From Planococcus halocryophilus (GTDB lineage Bacteria; Bacillota; Bacilli; Bacillales_A; Planococcaceae), in NCBI RefSeq assembly GCF_001687585.2, contig NZ_CP016537.2, positions 1,212,001 through 1,276,000 of the forward strand: 64,000 bases of DNA, in the 5' to 3' direction. The translations under genes were made by a program, and so were the position numbers. A model generated the notes under the pieces. That model was not told the origin of the DNA. It searched no databases and saw only the letters and a program-made list of their open reading frames with translations. Below, one piece after another: positions 43,244 through 54,089 of the stretch (positions are counted from its first letter, which is position 1; each line of letters begins with the position of its first letter).

Positions 43244-45877
43244 ATGAGCTGGATTAAAAACGTATGGAATCGTATGTTTACAGATACAGATGAGGTCGAA
43301 GAAATCGACGAAGAAATCATCTATGAAGAAGCCCCGACTGAGAAGAAAGAAAAAGCACCATTTCGTTTTCCACTTATTCCAGACGAAGAAAAAGATGATT
43401 TTTCCCATGATATAAAGCGTCCAGAACCGAGTACTAAAATGCCGATTTTCGATGAACAGGAAAGAACGGTTTATCGAAAAGAAGTTGAAAAACCGCTTAT
43501 GGGACCAAAAGAGGCACCTGTGCGCTCGGTATCAAAACCAAAACGCAAAGCACCAGAACTACCTATCCAAAATGCGCGTCGTTTTGAACCAAGTCGTTCA
43601 GTGTCGCCAGTTCACGGTTATAACGTGTCGCGACCTGAACCTATTCAAAAAAAGGTAGAAGAGCAGCGTGAAAGTAAATTAGATCGCGAAATGTATGATG
43701 AAGCTATTCAAGAAAAAGCAAGAGCTGGATTCCATAAACCAAGAACACAGGTAGAGCCTGAAATCCGTTCTTCTTATGAAAAAGAGTCCGTTCAACAACC
43801 GAAGACAGAAGTTAAACGAGAATCCCGAGCAACGAGCGTTGTGTCGAATACAGTATCATTTGTTTTAGAAGCAAGAGAGCGGGAAGAAAAGGCTTTGTTA
43901 TTAAAAGAAGCAGCTTTAGAAGAAGCGACAGAACTACACGAGACATCTCTAGAAATCGAACTTGTTTCAAAAGATGAAGAAGTAGAAGCCGTTGCCGAGT
44001 TAGAATTCGAAGTACAGCTAGAAACGGAAATTGAACTGGTAACAGTAGATGAAGAAGCAGATACAGTTGTTGAGTTAAAATCCGCAGAGCAGCCGGAAAC
44101 AGAAATTGAAGTGGGCGTTACTGAACAACAGTCAGAATTGTACAACAAGTTGGATGTGAAAGTGCAAGCCGAATCAGAGGTGCTATCAGAACCTACAACA
44201 GAAGAAATAGAAGAACCACAAGCTTCAGAAGTACAAGTAGACACGAAACCAGAAGGTGTACAAAAGCGCGAAAAGACAGTGCCATTTAATGTGTTAATGC
44301 TTAAATCGGATAAAGAGTCTTTGAAAAATAAGGCTAAATCGCTTTCAGTTACGACTCCATATAATGAAAATCCTGTGGCGCAGGTACCAGAAGCGGAAAA
44401 AAAAACGATAAATTTAGTTGAACAAGCCGGAATTCAGTCGGATTTAATAGATTCGGCCGAATCTAAAGCTTATCAATTACCGTTACGAGAATACTTAATG
44501 GCTCCTGAAAACAATCGAAAAGACGAGGAATGGATGGAAGAACAAGGAGAGCGATTAGTCGTAGCTTTGTCCCATTTCCAAGTTAAAGCTGAAATATTGA
44601 GTACAGTACAAGGACCAGCTGTGACACAATTCGAACTAAAAGTTGCACAAGGTATAAAGGTTAGTAAAATTCGTAATTTAGCAGATGATTTAAAGCTAGC
44701 TTTGGCTGCACGAGATATACGGATTCAAGCACCGATTCCAGGTAAAAGCTCGATTGGTATTGAAATTCCGAACCGTACAAGTCGTGCAGTACGCATTTCT
44801 GAAATTATTGGCAGTGCTGTATTCGAAGATTCGGAATCACCACTTGAAGCGGCTCTAGGCTTAGATTTAACTGGAAAGCCTGTTACATTAGATTTGCGTA
44901 AAATGCCGCACGGCCTAATCGCAGGAGCAACGGGGTCGGGTAAATCAGTTTGCATCAATTCACTTTTAGTCAGCTTATTATATAAGTCATCTCCAAGAGA
45001 TTTGAAATTATTGTTGATTGATCCGAAAATGGTTGAATTGGCGCCCTATAATCATATTCCACATCTCGTTAGCCCAGTTATTACAGATGTTAAAGCCGCA
45101 ACAGCATCATTAAAATGGGCAGTCGAAGAAATGGAACGTCGCTATAAATTATTTGCCCACAGCGAAGTGCGCGATATTAGCCGTTACAATAAGCGGGTAA
45201 AAGAAAAAGGGCATCATGCTCAGCATCTTCCGTATATTTTAATTGTGATTGATGAGTTAGCCGATTTGATGATGATGTCGCCTTCGGATGTTGAAGATTC
45301 GATTTGCCGAATTGCACAAAAGGCACGTGCTTGTGGAATTCACTTAGTGATTGCGACGCAACGTCCGTCTGTTGATGTCATCACGGGACTGATCAAATCC
45401 AATATCCCAACACGCATTGCGTTCTCAGTGTCATCTCAAGTAGATAGTCGGACAATTCTTGATTCTCAAGGGGCCGAACGATTACTCGGAAGAGGGGACA
45501 TGTTGTATCTTGGTAACGGTATGTCAGCACCTAGTCGTTTGCAAGGAACATTTGTTACCGATGACGAAATTGAAAAAGTTATCGAGCATGTGAGATCTCA
45601 AGGAAAGCCAGAGTACTTTTTTAAAGAAGAGGAATTGATCAAGCGCAGCGAATCGCCTGCTGAACAAGATGATTTGTTTGAAGACGTTTGTCGCTTTATC
45701 ATGACGCAAGGAAGTGCTTCGACTTCTCTCTTGCAACGTAAATTCCACATTGGCTATAACCGTGCTGCTCGTTTGATGGATTTAATCGAACAACATGGCT
45801 TTATCTCTGAACAAAACGGCAGTAAAGCTCGTACTGTTCTAATCACAGAAAAGGAAATCGAAAGTGTGTTTAGTTAA
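43244..45877 (+). CDS. sftA: Soluble DNA translocase SftA (FtsK/SpoIIIE type)
   Basis: 877 residues. The first ~400 are acidic and Glu-rich without membrane helices, the mark of SftA as opposed to SpoIIIE. The motor follows: LPHGLIAGATGSGKSVCINSL (Walker A), ILIVIDELADLMMM (Walker B), RPSVDVITGLIKSNIPTRIAF, and a C-terminal gamma (winged-helix) domain at about 810-870 (FIMTQGSASTSLLQRKFHIGYNRAARLMD). It moves trapped DNA away from the closing septum. It follows ytpR in the same transcript. Confidence 0.93.
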   Translation: MSWIKNVWNRMFTDTDEVEEIDEEIIYEEAPTEKKEKAPFRFPLIPDEEKDDFSHDIKRPEPSTKMPIFDEQERTVYRKEVEKPLMGPKEAPVRSVSKPKRKAPELPIQNARRFEPSRSVSPVHGYNVSRPEPIQKKVEEQRESKLDREMYDEAIQEKARAGFHKPRTQVEPEIRSSYEKESVQQPKTEVKRESRATSVVSNTVSFVLEAREREEKALLLKEAALEEATELHETSLEIELVSKDEEVEAVAELEFEVQLETEIELVTVDEEADTVVELKSAEQPETEIEVGVTEQQSELYNKLDVKVQAESEVLSEPTTEEIEEPQASEVQVDTKPEGVQKREKTVPFNVLMLKSDKESLKNKAKSLSVTTPYNENPVAQVPEAEKKTINLVEQAGIQSDLIDSAESKAYQLPLREYLMAPENNRKDEEWMEEQGERLVVALSHFQVKAEILSTVQGPAVTQFELKVAQGIKVSKIRNLADDLKLALAARDIRIQAPIPGKSSIGIEIPNRTSRAVRISEIIGSAVFEDSESPLEAALGLDLTGKPVTLDLRKMPHGLIAGATGSGKSVCINSLLVSLLYKSSPRDLKLLLIDPKMVELAPYNHIPHLVSPVITDVKAATASLKWAVEEMERRYKLFAHSEVRDISRYNKRVKEKGHHAQHLPYILIVIDELADLMMMSPSDVEDSICRIAQKARACGIHLVIATQRPSVDVITGLIKSNIPTRIAFSVSSQVDSRTILDSQGAERLLGRGDMLYLGNGMSAPSRLQGTFVTDDEIEKVIEHVRSQGKPEYFFKEEELIKRSESPAEQDDLFEDVCRFIMTQGSASTSLLQRKFHIGYNRAARLMDLIEQHGFISEQNGSKARTVLITEKEIESVFS

Positions 45878-45882
45878 TTGTT

Positions 45883-45920
45883 AGTCGTCTGCTAGTTTAC
45901 TGCAGGCGACTTCGGTTTTC
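45883..45920 (+). terminator. Terminator of sftA
   Basis: Stem AGTCGTCTGC / GCAGGCGACT (one G-U) followed by TTCGGTTTTC. Confidence 0.65.
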
Positions 45921-46097
45921 TACTGCTATTTTTAACCAACTGAAATTTATATGTGGTTCGACTGTATAGAATACTGAAGTATTTTAAAAAAAGACAAATT
46001 TATGATATAATATTTTACTATGTTTATCTTTACTAGCTATAGATTTCGCTTAGCGATTTATATAGACTAATTTTCAACTCCCACAGGAGGTCCATTT

Positions 46098-47411
46098 ATG
46101 ACAGTTTTACATTTTACTGGGATCAAAGGTTCCGGTATGAGTCCGCTTGCACAAATCATGCATGACATGGGGAAACAAGTACAAGGCTCAGATATAGAGC
46201 AACATTTTTTTACTGAAGATCGATTGCGTGAAAGAGGCATCACCATTTTGCCGTTTGATGCAAACAATATAGAAAAAAATATGACCATCATTGCCGGTAA
46301 TGCATTTGGAGACGATCATCTGGAGTTGGTAGAAGCGCGTGAATTAGGTGCAACCATTATCCGGTATCACGAGTTTCTAGGTGATTTGATGAGACAATAT
46401 GTTTCTGTTGCGATTACAGGCGCACATGGTAAAACTTCGACAACAGGTTTGATGGCTCATGTATTGGGAGGATATAAACCTGTATCTTATTTGATCGGAG
46501 ACGGGACCGGAGTTGGCCAAGAGGATTCTCATTTCTTCGTTGCTGAAGCTTGTGAATACCGCCGTCATTTTCTTGCGTACCACCCTGATTACGCGATTAT
46601 GACCAATATTGATTTTGATCATCCGGATTATTTTACTGGAATTGAGGATGTCTTTAAGGCATTTGAAGAAATGGCTCAGCAAGTTAAAAAATGCATCATT
46701 GCTTGTGGCGATGATGAATATTTGCAACGAATTCAAGCGCCAATTCCAGTTGTGTATTATGGCTTTGGAGAAGAAAATGATTTCCAAGCAAGAAATATAG
46801 TAAAGTCTGTAGACGGAACTACATTTGATGTCGTAATTCGCAACGAGTTTTTCCATACATTTAAACTTCCAATGTTTGGAGACCATGCTATTTTAAATGC
46901 ATTGGCTGTTATTTCTCTTTGCCATTATGAAAGCATTCCTGCGGATATTATTCAACAGCAGTTTGAAGATTTTGAAGGTGTAAAGCGTCGATTTACACAA
47001 ACAGCAATTGCTGATCGGATTTTAATCGATGACTATGCACATCATCCGACAGAAATTCGTGCGACTTTGCAATCTGCTCGTCAAAAGTATCCAGAGCGGG
47101 AACTGATTGCTATTTTCCAACCGCATACATTCACACGTACTCAAACATTTTTACAAGAATTTGCCGACTGTTTGAGAGAAGCGGACCACGTTTATCTTTG
47201 TGATATTTTTGGATCTGCACGCGAAAAAGCAGGTACTTTAAAAATTCAAGATTTGGCTGACAAAATTGAAGACAGCCACATATTACAATTAGACGAAGTG
47301 TCTTCTTTAGCAGAGCACGGCAATGCCGTTTATTTGTTTATGGGAGCAGGAGACGTTACAAAATTCCAAGAAGCGTTCGAAAATGCATTGAATACAGGAG
47401 AAACAGTTTAA
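46098..47411 (+). CDS. murC: UDP-N-acetylmuramate-L-alanine ligase
   Basis: 437 residues: Rossmann-type start [19 protein letters not shown] site [30 protein letters not shown], and [15 protein letters not shown], all MurC markers. It adds L-Ala to UDP-MurNAc in cell wall synthesis. ATG 46098 follows CAGGAGG. A TATAAT-like -10 (about 46004-46009) is upstream. Confidence 0.97.
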   Translation: MTVLHFTGIKGSGMSPLAQIMHDMGKQVQGSDIEQHFFTEDRLRERGITILPFDANNIEKNMTIIAGNAFGDDHLELVEARELGATIIRYHEFLGDLMRQYVSVAITGAHGKTSTTGLMAHVLGGYKPVSYLIGDGTGVGQEDSHFFVAEACEYRRHFLAYHPDYAIMTNIDFDHPDYFTGIEDVFKAFEEMAQQVKKCIIACGDDEYLQRIQAPIPVVYYGFGEENDFQARNIVKSVDGTTFDVVIRNEFFHTFKLPMFGDHAILNALAVISLCHYESIPADIIQQQFEDFEGVKRRFTQTAIADRILIDDYAHHPTEIRATLQSARQKYPERELIAIFQPHTFTRTQTFLQEFADCLREADHVYLCDIFGSAREKAGTLKIQDLADKIEDSHILQLDEVSSLAEHGNAVYLFMGAGDVTKFQEAFENALNTGETV

Positions 47412-47438
47412 CTTTCGAGTTAAACTGTTTTTTTTTCT
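47401..47438 (+). terminator. Terminator overlapping the murC stop
   Basis: AAACAGTTTAAC / GTTAAACTGTTT plus T-run; the stop TAA (47409) lies inside the left arm. Confidence 0.85.
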
Positions 47439-47480
47439 GCAGGAATGAAACTGTTTTTGTCGAATAATGATAAAGACGGT

Positions 47481-47506
47481 GTTTAATCCAAACTGCTCAA
47501 GGGTAG
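47481..47506 (+). promoter_or_regulatory. SigB-type promoter of ytxGHJ
   Basis: GTTTAA, 14 bp, GGGTAG, close to the SigB consensus (GTTT-ww / GGGwAw). It lies 47 bp before ytxG. In B. subtilis ytxGHJ is SigB-dependent. Confidence 0.7.
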
Positions 47507-47552
47507 AAGTAGAAAAGGATATAACATAATTTAATTAAAAGGAGGAAACAAG

Positions 47553-48044
47553 ATGGATTGGCAGATTTTACTTTACATTGCCGCAATCGTAGCCGCTATT
47601 GGATTCTTAATTTTATGCGTAGCGTTGGCAATGACATTAAATTCATTAAAAAACACATTAAAAGAAGTTTCAGGTACCGTTGCTGGTCTTGAAAATCAAT
47701 TGCAAGGGGTAACGTTGGAAACGACAAACTTATTGCATAAAACAAATGAACTTGCTGAAGACATTCAAGTGAAATCAGAAAAATTAAATGGAGTGGTAGA
47801 TGCAGTTAAAGGTGTCGGCAACTCTGTTACTGATTTAAATTCAACTGTTCGCAGCATTACGTCACGCGTTGGTGTGCAAGTAGAACAAAACGAAGACAAG
47901 ATTGCTCAAGTAGTTCAATGGAGTAACGTCTTTATGGGCATCCGTGAGAAATGGAACGAGCGCAAGATTTACGAAGCTAGTACAAATGCAACACAAACTC
48001 CGGTACCAGGACAGAAAAAATTACCTCATAACGGTCAATATTAA
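47553..48044 (+). CDS. ytxG: DUF948 general stress protein YtxG
   Basis: 163 residues with one N-terminal membrane helix (ILLYIAAIVAAIGFLILCVAL) and a helical, coiled-coil-like DUF948 body (residues about 30-120). AAGGAGG before ATG 47553. First gene of the stress operon behind the SigB-type promoter. Confidence 0.88.
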   Translation: MDWQILLYIAAIVAAIGFLILCVALAMTLNSLKNTLKEVSGTVAGLENQLQGVTLETTNLLHKTNELAEDIQVKSEKLNGVVDAVKGVGNSVTDLNSTVRSITSRVGVQVEQNEDKIAQVVQWSNVFMGIREKWNERKIYEASTNATQTPVPGQKKLPHNGQY

Positions 48045-48079
48045 AACGTTTACTACTAACTAAATGGAGGAGAATTTTA

Positions 48080-48832
48080 ATGAGCAGAAATAAAGACCAG
48101 TACAATCAGTCTAATGGTAACGATTCACAAAATAACCAAGATTATTATACACAAGGTGGCCAATACAGACAAAACAATGAAAAAAATTATCAACAGAGTG
48201 ATTATGTGCCGCAATCTTATGGTGCATCAAATCGCTATGACGACCTTTATGATTACGAAGAGTCATCTGGTGGCTCAAGTTTCCTAGTTGGTATTTTAGT
48301 AGGTGGTGTTATCGGAGCAGCAGCTGCTTTATTCCTAGCACCTAAAACAGGTAAAGAATTACAAGCGGACCTAAAAACACAAGCGACAACTTTAAAAGAA
48401 AAAGCTTCTCAACAAGCAGATTTTAGTGAAGATGGGGCAGGTTTTGCGCATCAACTAAAAGAACAATCTACTAAAGTAGTTGAAAAAGTGAAAAACATGA
48501 AAGCTGGAAATTCTCCAATGGACGATGGTACCGCTTCATCAGAAGGCGAAGAGTCGATTGATATTCTTTCGACAGTTCAAAATACACAAAACCAACCTGA
48601 GACTAAAAGTTCTGATGAATTCACGTCAACTGCCAATGCGTTAAAACAAGCAGTTGAAGAAGTTAAAGAAGAAAAAAAACCAGATACAAGTTCGTCAACA
48701 GCTGGCAATACAGGCAGCAATACGAACAGCAATACAGCAAATACAAGCAAAGCTCCAAACACGACCAGCAGCAACAACAACAGCAATAAATCATCAAATG
48801 GTTCAAACAAGAATTACGATCAAAAGAATTAA
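48080..48832 (+). CDS. ytxH: General stress protein YtxH
   Basis: 250 residues: a Gln/Asn/Tyr-rich N-terminal tail, the YtxH core around 70-110 with one helix and AAALFLAPKTGKELQ (the family motif), then a long Ser/Thr/Asn-rich low-complexity C-terminus. The N- and C-terminal extensions are longer than in typical YtxH. Membrane-associated; role unknown. Confidence 0.88.
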   Translation: MSRNKDQYNQSNGNDSQNNQDYYTQGGQYRQNNEKNYQQSDYVPQSYGASNRYDDLYDYEESSGGSSFLVGILVGGVIGAAAALFLAPKTGKELQADLKTQATTLKEKASQQADFSEDGAGFAHQLKEQSTKVVEKVKNMKAGNSPMDDGTASSEGEESIDILSTVQNTQNQPETKSSDEFTSTANALKQAVEEVKEEKKPDTSSSTAGNTGSNTNSNTANTSKAPNTTSSNNNSNKSSNGSNKNYDQKN

Positions 48833-48848
48833 TTTGGGAGCGGTTTAG

Positions 48849-49178
48849 ATGAAAAACTTAATGCGTGTAGACAGTATGGACAGTCTAAAACAGGCAGTAG
48901 GAAGTAATCAACATTACTGGCTGTTTAAACATAGCAGTACGTGCCCAGTGTCCGCTGGAGCGTGGAATGAATATAATGAATATGCCTCATTGCATCCGAA
49001 TCAATTATTCTTATACCTCGTCGTTCAGGAAAGTCGAGAGTTTTCCAAAGCGATTGAAGAAATTACAGGAGTAAGGCATGAGTCACCACAATTATTTCAC
49101 TTTGCGAGTCAAAAAATGGACTGGAATGCTTCCCACAACAAAATTAAAAGTAAGTTTATGAAAGAATTTATCGCCTAA
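48849..49178 (+). CDS. ytxJ: YtxJ bacillithiol-associated redox protein
   Basis: 109 residues; thioredoxin-fold with HSSTCPVSAGAWNEY (single active Cys in CPVS), then VQESREFSKAIEEITGVRHESPQLF. The family is a monothiol bacilliredoxin-like protein. Last gene of the ytxGHJ operon. Confidence 0.88.
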   Translation: MKNLMRVDSMDSLKQAVGSNQHYWLFKHSSTCPVSAGAWNEYNEYASLHPNQLFLYLVVQESREFSKAIEEITGVRHESPQLFHFASQKMDWNASHNKIKSKFMKEFIA

Positions 49179-49182
49179 CAAG

Positions 49183-49213
49183 AAAGCCGAAGCCTTGATG
49201 CTTCGGCTTTTTC
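49183..49213 (+). terminator. Terminator of ytxGHJ
   Basis: AAAGCCGAAGC / GCTTCGGCTTT and T-run. Confidence 0.85.
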
Positions 49214-49348
49214 ATGGTCTAAATACTTTAGCGCGTTGAAGCGTTAAAACATTTTACGTGACTTTCCTGAATAGTTTGCTTATAATAGTCCTATCAAGTT
49301 AATATGCGTCACCTGATAAAGGTTAATCGCGAAAGGGGAAGTTATAGA

Positions 49349-50434
49349 ATGAGTAATTTAGAGTTAGAGCAGCTAAGAGAAAAAGTGGACGCAGTCAACC
49401 TGCAGATTCTGTCTCTTATTAATGAGAGAGCTTCCGTAATTCAAGAGATCGGAAAAGCAAAAGAAAAACAAGGTGTTAACCGCTACGATCCGTTGCGTGA
49501 ACGCCATATGTTGAATCTGTTAAAAGAAAATAATGCTGGACCACTAGATCAGAAAACAGTTGATCATATCTTTAAAGAAATTTTCAAATCAGCATTGGAT
49601 ATGCAAGAAGAAGATATCCGCAAAGCATTACTTGTTTCACGTAAGAAAAAAGCTGAAGATACGATTATCAATATTAACGGCGAACAAGTTGGCGCTGGAG
49701 ATCCATCATTCATTTTTGGACCTTGCGCAGTAGAATCTCAAGAGCAAGTAATGAAAGTTGCAGAAGCTATTGGCGGCAAAGGATTGAAAATGATTCGTGG
49801 GGGAGCTTACAAACCACGTACATCGCCTTATGATTTCCAAGGGCTAGGCTTAGAAGGCTTGAAGATGCTGAAAAAAGCAGCTGATCAATACAACTTAGCA
49901 GTTGTTTCAGAAATCGTGACACCTTCGCATTTAGAAGCTGCTCTTGATTACGTTGACGTTGTACAAGTTGGCGCACGTAATATGCAGAACTTCGAATTGC
50001 TAAAAGCTGTAGGTTCGATCAATAAGCCGGTTTTACTAAAACGTGGGATGTCAGCAACTGTGGATGAATTTATCCATGCAGCTGAATACATTATTGCTTC
50101 AGGAAATGAAAACATCATTTTATGTGAACGTGGAATTCGCACATACGAAAAAGCGACACGTAATACATTAGATATCTCGGCTGTGCCAATCTTGAAACAA
50201 GAAACGCATCTTCCGGTATTTGTAGACGTAACTCACTCAACAGGTCGTCGTGACTTATTGCTTCCTGCTGCCAAAGCGGCAATCGCAATTGGTGCAGACG
50301 GCGTTATGGCTGAAGTTCACCCAGATCCAGCAGTAGCATTATCTGATGCTCAACAGCAAATGGATATTGGCCAATTCGATGAGTACTACGATGCATTGAT
50401 GAAATTCATGAAACAATACGAAATGAAAATATAA
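49349..50434 (+). CDS. aroA: Bifunctional chorismate mutase / DAHP synthase
   Basis: ATG 49349 follows AAAGGGGAAG (ATG 49304 is in frame but lacks a ribosome site). 361 residues: N-terminal AroQ-type mutase (1-90; [25 protein letters not shown]) and a C-terminal type I-beta DAHP synthase ([49 protein letters not shown]). It starts the shikimate pathway; the mutase domain gives feedback control in this class. Confidence 0.95.
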   Translation: MSNLELEQLREKVDAVNLQILSLINERASVIQEIGKAKEKQGVNRYDPLRERHMLNLLKENNAGPLDQKTVDHIFKEIFKSALDMQEEDIRKALLVSRKKKAEDTIININGEQVGAGDPSFIFGPCAVESQEQVMKVAEAIGGKGLKMIRGGAYKPRTSPYDFQGLGLEGLKMLKKAADQYNLAVVSEIVTPSHLEAALDYVDVVQVGARNMQNFELLKAVGSINKPVLLKRGMSATVDEFIHAAEYIIASGNENIILCERGIRTYEKATRNTLDISAVPILKQETHLPVFVDVTHSTGRRDLLLPAAKAAIAIGADGVMAEVHPDPAVALSDAQQQMDIGQFDEYYDALMKFMKQYEMKI

Positions 50435-50437
50435 ATC

Positions 50438-50473
50438 GGAAAAGTCGGAGTTACTCCGGCTTTTCTTTTTTTT
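50438..50473 (+). terminator. Terminator of aroA
   Basis: GAAAAGTCGGAG / CTCCGGCTTTTC (one G-U) plus T8. Confidence 0.85.
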
Positions 50474-50535
50474 AGTTGATATTCATGAAGTTTTTATCGT
50501 ATGATTAAAGAAAGACTGGAAAAGGAGGGCGCACA

Positions 50536-51534
50536 ATGACCGTTACGATATATGATGTGGCAAGAGAAGCAAACGTTTCCATGGCTACTGTGTCACGTGT
50601 AGTTAATGCCAATCAAAACGTTAAACCGGCTACAAGAAAGAAAGTATTAAAAGTGATAGAAGAATTGGGCTATCGTCCAAATGCTGTTGCTCGTGGACTG
50701 GCAAGTAAAAAGACAACGACGGTCGGCGTCATCATACCCGATATTTCCAATAGCATGTACGCTGAATTGGCCCGTGGAATTGAAGATATCGCGACAATGT
50801 ATCGCTACAACATTATTTTATCCAACTCAGATCAAAACGAAAACAAAGAACTTCAGTTACTGGAAACCATGCTCGGAAAACAAGTAGACGGAATTGTCTT
50901 TATGAGTGATGTAATTTCTGCTGAACTTCTTAAAGAAATGGAACGTTCGCCGACACCAATCGTGTTAGCTGGCTCTATTGATGAATCAGCGGCGATTGCT
51001 TCGGTAAATATCGATTATTACGGTGCAGCTTATGAAGCTGTGAAAAAATTGGTCGATAACGGACACCAAAAAATCGCCTTTATTATCGGACCGTTAACGT
51101 CAATGATTAACAAAGAATACAAGCTAAAAGCGTATAAAGAAGCACTAGCAGATGCTGGCATTGACTATGACGAAAAGCTTATTGTAGAGTGTAATAATTC
51201 ATACGATGAAGCTATGGAGGCTGTTCAAACTTTAGCTCCTGTTGAGCCAACTGCTTATTTTGTCAGCAATGACGAAATGTCTATTGGAGTTATTCATGCA
51301 GTAGAAGAGCAAGGGAAGAAAATCCCAATGGATGTCGAAGTGATTAGTTATGAAAATTCTAAATTGGCACGTATGGCGCGTCCAATGTTGACTTCTGTTG
51401 CTTTCCCGCTTTACGATATTGGAGCAGTTTCGATGCGCTTATTAACAAAATACATGAATAACGAAGAGATTGAAGAAAAGCAAGTTATTCTTCCATATCG
51501 AATCGAAGAAAGAGAATCGACAAAAAACGATTAA
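50536..51534 (+). CDS. ccpA: Catabolite control protein A
   Basis: 332 residues of the LacI/GalR family: N-terminal HTH ([24 protein letters not shown]), hinge [11 protein letters not shown], then a periplasmic-binding-type domain. It is the global regulator of carbon catabolite repression, binding cre sites with HPr-Ser-P. The position beside aroA and acuC is that of B. subtilis. AAAGGAGG before ATG 50536. Confidence 0.97.
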   Translation: MTVTIYDVAREANVSMATVSRVVNANQNVKPATRKKVLKVIEELGYRPNAVARGLASKKTTTVGVIIPDISNSMYAELARGIEDIATMYRYNIILSNSDQNENKELQLLETMLGKQVDGIVFMSDVISAELLKEMERSPTPIVLAGSIDESAAIASVNIDYYGAAYEAVKKLVDNGHQKIAFIIGPLTSMINKEYKLKAYKEALADAGIDYDEKLIVECNNSYDEAMEAVQTLAPVEPTAYFVSNDEMSIGVIHAVEEQGKKIPMDVEVISYENSKLARMARPMLTSVAFPLYDIGAVSMRLLTKYMNNEEIEEKQVILPYRIEERESTKND

Positions 51535-51560
51535 TATTCCTTTTTGAAAATAATAATTAC

Positions 51561-51617
51561 AAAAAAGAAGACACGCTTCCTGGATCATTTTATCCAAGCA
51601 AGGTGTCTTCTTTTTTG
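51561..51617. terminator. Bidirectional terminator between ccpA and acuC
   Basis: AAAAAAGAAGACAC / GTGTCTTCTTTTTT with a long loop carrying a smaller GGAT/ATCC hairpin. Confidence 0.8.
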
Positions 51618-51640
51618 TGGAAAAACAAAGCTTAATTCCG

Positions 51641-52792
51641 TTAATTATTACGAATCATGTATAAGGCTTTATTAAGCATTTGTAGGTTTTTATCGGTAAT
51701 TTCTGCTTTTCGTGGTATGGCTTTGTACATATTCGGTGGATCTTCCCATGAATCGATTAATTTGACAGGGGACTCTGGTTGCCATTTTTCTACCCAAGAA
51801 GTTGGTAGCTTTCCTGAAGGAAGAGGGAAATTGTTCATTTCCATCCAGATTAACGACCAAGCTCGAGGGACAACACGCCAAATATCGTAACCACCGCCAC
51901 CAACAGCTATCCAACGGCCCTGACAATACTCATGAGCAAGTTCGTGTGCAATCTTAGGTATTTCCTTGTAAATTTCCATCGTGCCGTACAAGTGGGTCAG
52001 AGGGTCAAGATAATGGGCATCTGCACCATTTTGTGTCAAAATCACATCCGGTTTAAAAAATTCAAAGATTTCCCTCATAGATGTTCTGTAAATCTCAAGA
52101 AAAGATTCATCTTCTGTAAATGCATCGATAGGAAAGTTGAAGGACGTGCCGTATCCTTGACCGCTGCCTCGCTCATTAATGTTGCCCGTTCCAGGGAAAA
52201 GATAACGACCTGTTTCATGAATAGAAACGGTACAAACATCAGGGTCATCATAAAAGCTCCATTGAACGCCATCGCCGTGGTGTGCATCCGTATCGATATA
52301 AAGTACGCGAGCATTGTATTTGGTTTTTAAATAATTGATAGCGACTGAACTGTCATTATAAATACAAAAACCAGATGCTTTGCCTCTAAAGCCATGGTGA
52401 AGTCCGCCACCTAAATTTAATGCGTGCTGAGCTTTACCTTCCATGACGTAATCGACAGCTGTCAATGTGCCGCCAACTAAACGTGCGCTTGCTTCATGCA
52501 TATTTTCAAAAATAGGAGTATCGTCTGTTCCGATACCATAACTTTCACCGGCTTCAGGTGTTATTTCTCCACGACTCGCTTTTTTAACGATGTCGATATA
52601 GCGCTGATCGTGAGCTAATAATAACTCTTCATCTGTCGCAATGCGTGCAGGAACGATTAAATCACTTGAGAGCGCGTTCATTTGTTTTAATAAATCAATC
52701 GTTAAGACGAGTCTTTTCTGGTTAAATGGATGTGTTTCAGAAAATTTATACCCCAATTGATCTTCTGAAAAGATGAACACTGCGTGCTTCAT
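51641..52792 (-). CDS. acuC: AcuC, class I/II histone-deacetylase-like protein
   Basis: The start at 52792 gives the family N-terminus MKHAVFIFSEDQLG and overlaps the acuB stop (ATGA). An in-frame ATG at 52819 is less likely. 383 residues with the deacetylase motifs LGGGLHHGFRG, YIDTDAHHGDG and ILTQNGADAHYLDPL. It removes the acetyl group from acetyl-CoA synthetase, reversing AcuA. Last gene of acuABC. Confidence 0.93.
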   Translation of the reverse strand: MKHAVFIFSEDQLGYKFSETHPFNQKRLVLTIDLLKQMNALSSDLIVPARIATDEELLLAHDQRYIDIVKKASRGEITPEAGESYGIGTDDTPIFENMHEASARLVGGTLTAVDYVMEGKAQHALNLGGGLHHGFRGKASGFCIYNDSSVAINYLKTKYNARVLYIDTDAHHGDGVQWSFYDDPDVCTVSIHETGRYLFPGTGNINERGSGQGYGTSFNFPIDAFTEDESFLEIYRTSMREIFEFFKPDVILTQNGADAHYLDPLTHLYGTMEIYKEIPKIAHELAHEYCQGRWIAVGGGGYDIWRVVPRAWSLIWMEMNNFPLPSGKLPTSWVEKWQPESPVKLIDSWEDPPNMYKAIPRKAEITDKNLQMLNKALYMIRNN

Positions 52793-53433
52793 TCGTTCAC
52801 TTGTGGCGTGCTTGGCCATAAAACATCAAAACCTTCTTTTCGTAGCTCATTGATGATCGCCAGAGGGTTCATCGTTTGAACACGAAAAACTAAAATTTTA
52901 CTCGCCTTATTTACTCTGTCGGGGTATACAAGCACACTCAACACATTAACATTTTGGTGCTGAAAAACTTTCGAAACTTCATATAAGACGCCAGATCGGT
53001 CATCAACTCGAATTTCAATTTGTGAACCCGGCTGATGCGCCCCTGTTAATTCGATAAAAGTATATAAAAGATCTGTCTCTGTTAAGAAACCTACAAGTTT
53101 TTCGTTGCTTACAACAGGAATGCAGCCAATTTTATGTTCATAGAAAATCATCGCTACTTCTTCGACAAAGTCGAGCGGGTGAGCGATAACCGGGTTAGCT
53201 GTCATAATTTCTGCCACTTTCTTTTTATACGGTTCACCTTTAGGTGCTACGGTAAACCGAGAAGGAACTGCTTCTTTTAAATCCCGATCTGTCACGATAC
53301 CGACGACTTTTCCATCATCGACTACCGGTGCGTGTCGAACTCGTTTGTCTTTAAACAAATCCATAACGTCTTGAACCGTCTGCTCTGAACTTAATGTATA
53401 CACATCGGTTTTCATAATTTCTTCGACTAACAT
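52789..53433 (-). CDS. acuB: AcuB, two CBS domains plus ACT domain
   Basis: 214 residues: CBS repeats at about 1-60 (EEIMKTDVYTLSS...VVGIVTDRDLK) and 72-130 (IMTANPVIAHPLD...LVGFLTETDLL), and a C-terminal ACT-like domain (about 137-210; IEIRVDDRSGVLYEVSKVF). It is thought to sense nucleotides in acetate/acetoin use; exact role unclear. Middle gene of acuABC. Confidence 0.93.
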   Translation of the reverse strand: MLVEEIMKTDVYTLSSEQTVQDVMDLFKDKRVRHAPVVDDGKVVGIVTDRDLKEAVPSRFTVAPKGEPYKKKVAEIMTANPVIAHPLDFVEEVAMIFYEHKIGCIPVVSNEKLVGFLTETDLLYTFIELTGAHQPGSQIEIRVDDRSGVLYEVSKVFQHQNVNVLSVLVYPDRVNKASKILVFRVQTMNPLAIINELRKEGFDVLWPSTPQVNE

Positions 53434-53456
53434 AAAAGCACCCCTTTAAAATTAAA

Positions 53457-54089
53457 TCAATACATATAGCGATTCATAAACCGGAGTCTGTCAAATTTTT
53501 GAATGGATTCATTATCGACACGGCTGCCAATTTTGGCCATCAAGCAATTCGCTGGATGTGAGCTGATTTCAGGGTCATCGGTGGCATAGTATTCCAAACC
53601 GCCGGCCTGCATCATTTTTTCCATCACTTTTCGGTATTCCCATACATTTAACCCGGTTCCTTTTAAATCCCAATGCCAGTAATATTCAGTCGTAATAACG
53701 ATGAAATCTTCAAAAGCATCATCCATCATTGAAACTTTCAGTAAAGCTTTTCCGACTCCGTTGCCTCTGTATTTTGGAATGATTTCAATTGCTCCAAGCT
53801 CGATTAAGTTGTCCATATTTCCTTCCGACCAACGTTCTAGAGGATCGGGGTATAAGAATGTGACATAGCCGACAATCATCTTGTCTGAGCGCACGATAAG
53901 AATGCGTCCTTCTGGTAAATCCGCAATTTCGATAATGGCTTTATGCTGCTGTGCTGGTGGTCTAAAAGCCACTAAATTTTCGTGAAACTCAAGCTCGCTT
54001 AATTCTTTTCCTGCAATGGGGCCTTCGATAATAATCGGGCCATGTGCAGTTTCCAATTCCATAGAGTTATACATTTTTTTGTGTTCCAT
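53457..54089 (-). CDS. acuA: AcuA, protein acetyltransferase (GNAT)
   Basis: The ATG at 54089 gives the family start (MEHKKMYNS) after GGCGGTG; an ATG 3 bp upstream and a longer frame are alternatives. 210 residues with LGAIEIIPKYRGNGVGKALLKVSMMDDAF (acetyl-CoA loop). It acetylates and so inactivates AcsA. Divergently transcribed from acsA. Confidence 0.93.
   Translation of the reverse strand: MEHKKMYNSMELETAHGPIIIEGPIAGKELSELEFHENLVAFRPPAQQHKAIIEIADLPEGRILIVRSDKMIVGYVTFLYPDPLERWSEGNMDNLIELGAIEIIPKYRGNGVGKALLKVSMMDDAFEDFIVITTEYYWHWDLKGTGLNVWEYRKVMEKMMQAGGLEYYATDDPEISSHPANCLMAKIGSRVDNESIQKFDRLRFMNRYMY

Noticed and set aside
43792..44244. 150-residue Ser-rich minus frame inside sftA
   Set aside because: Antisense of the Glu-rich N-terminus of SftA.
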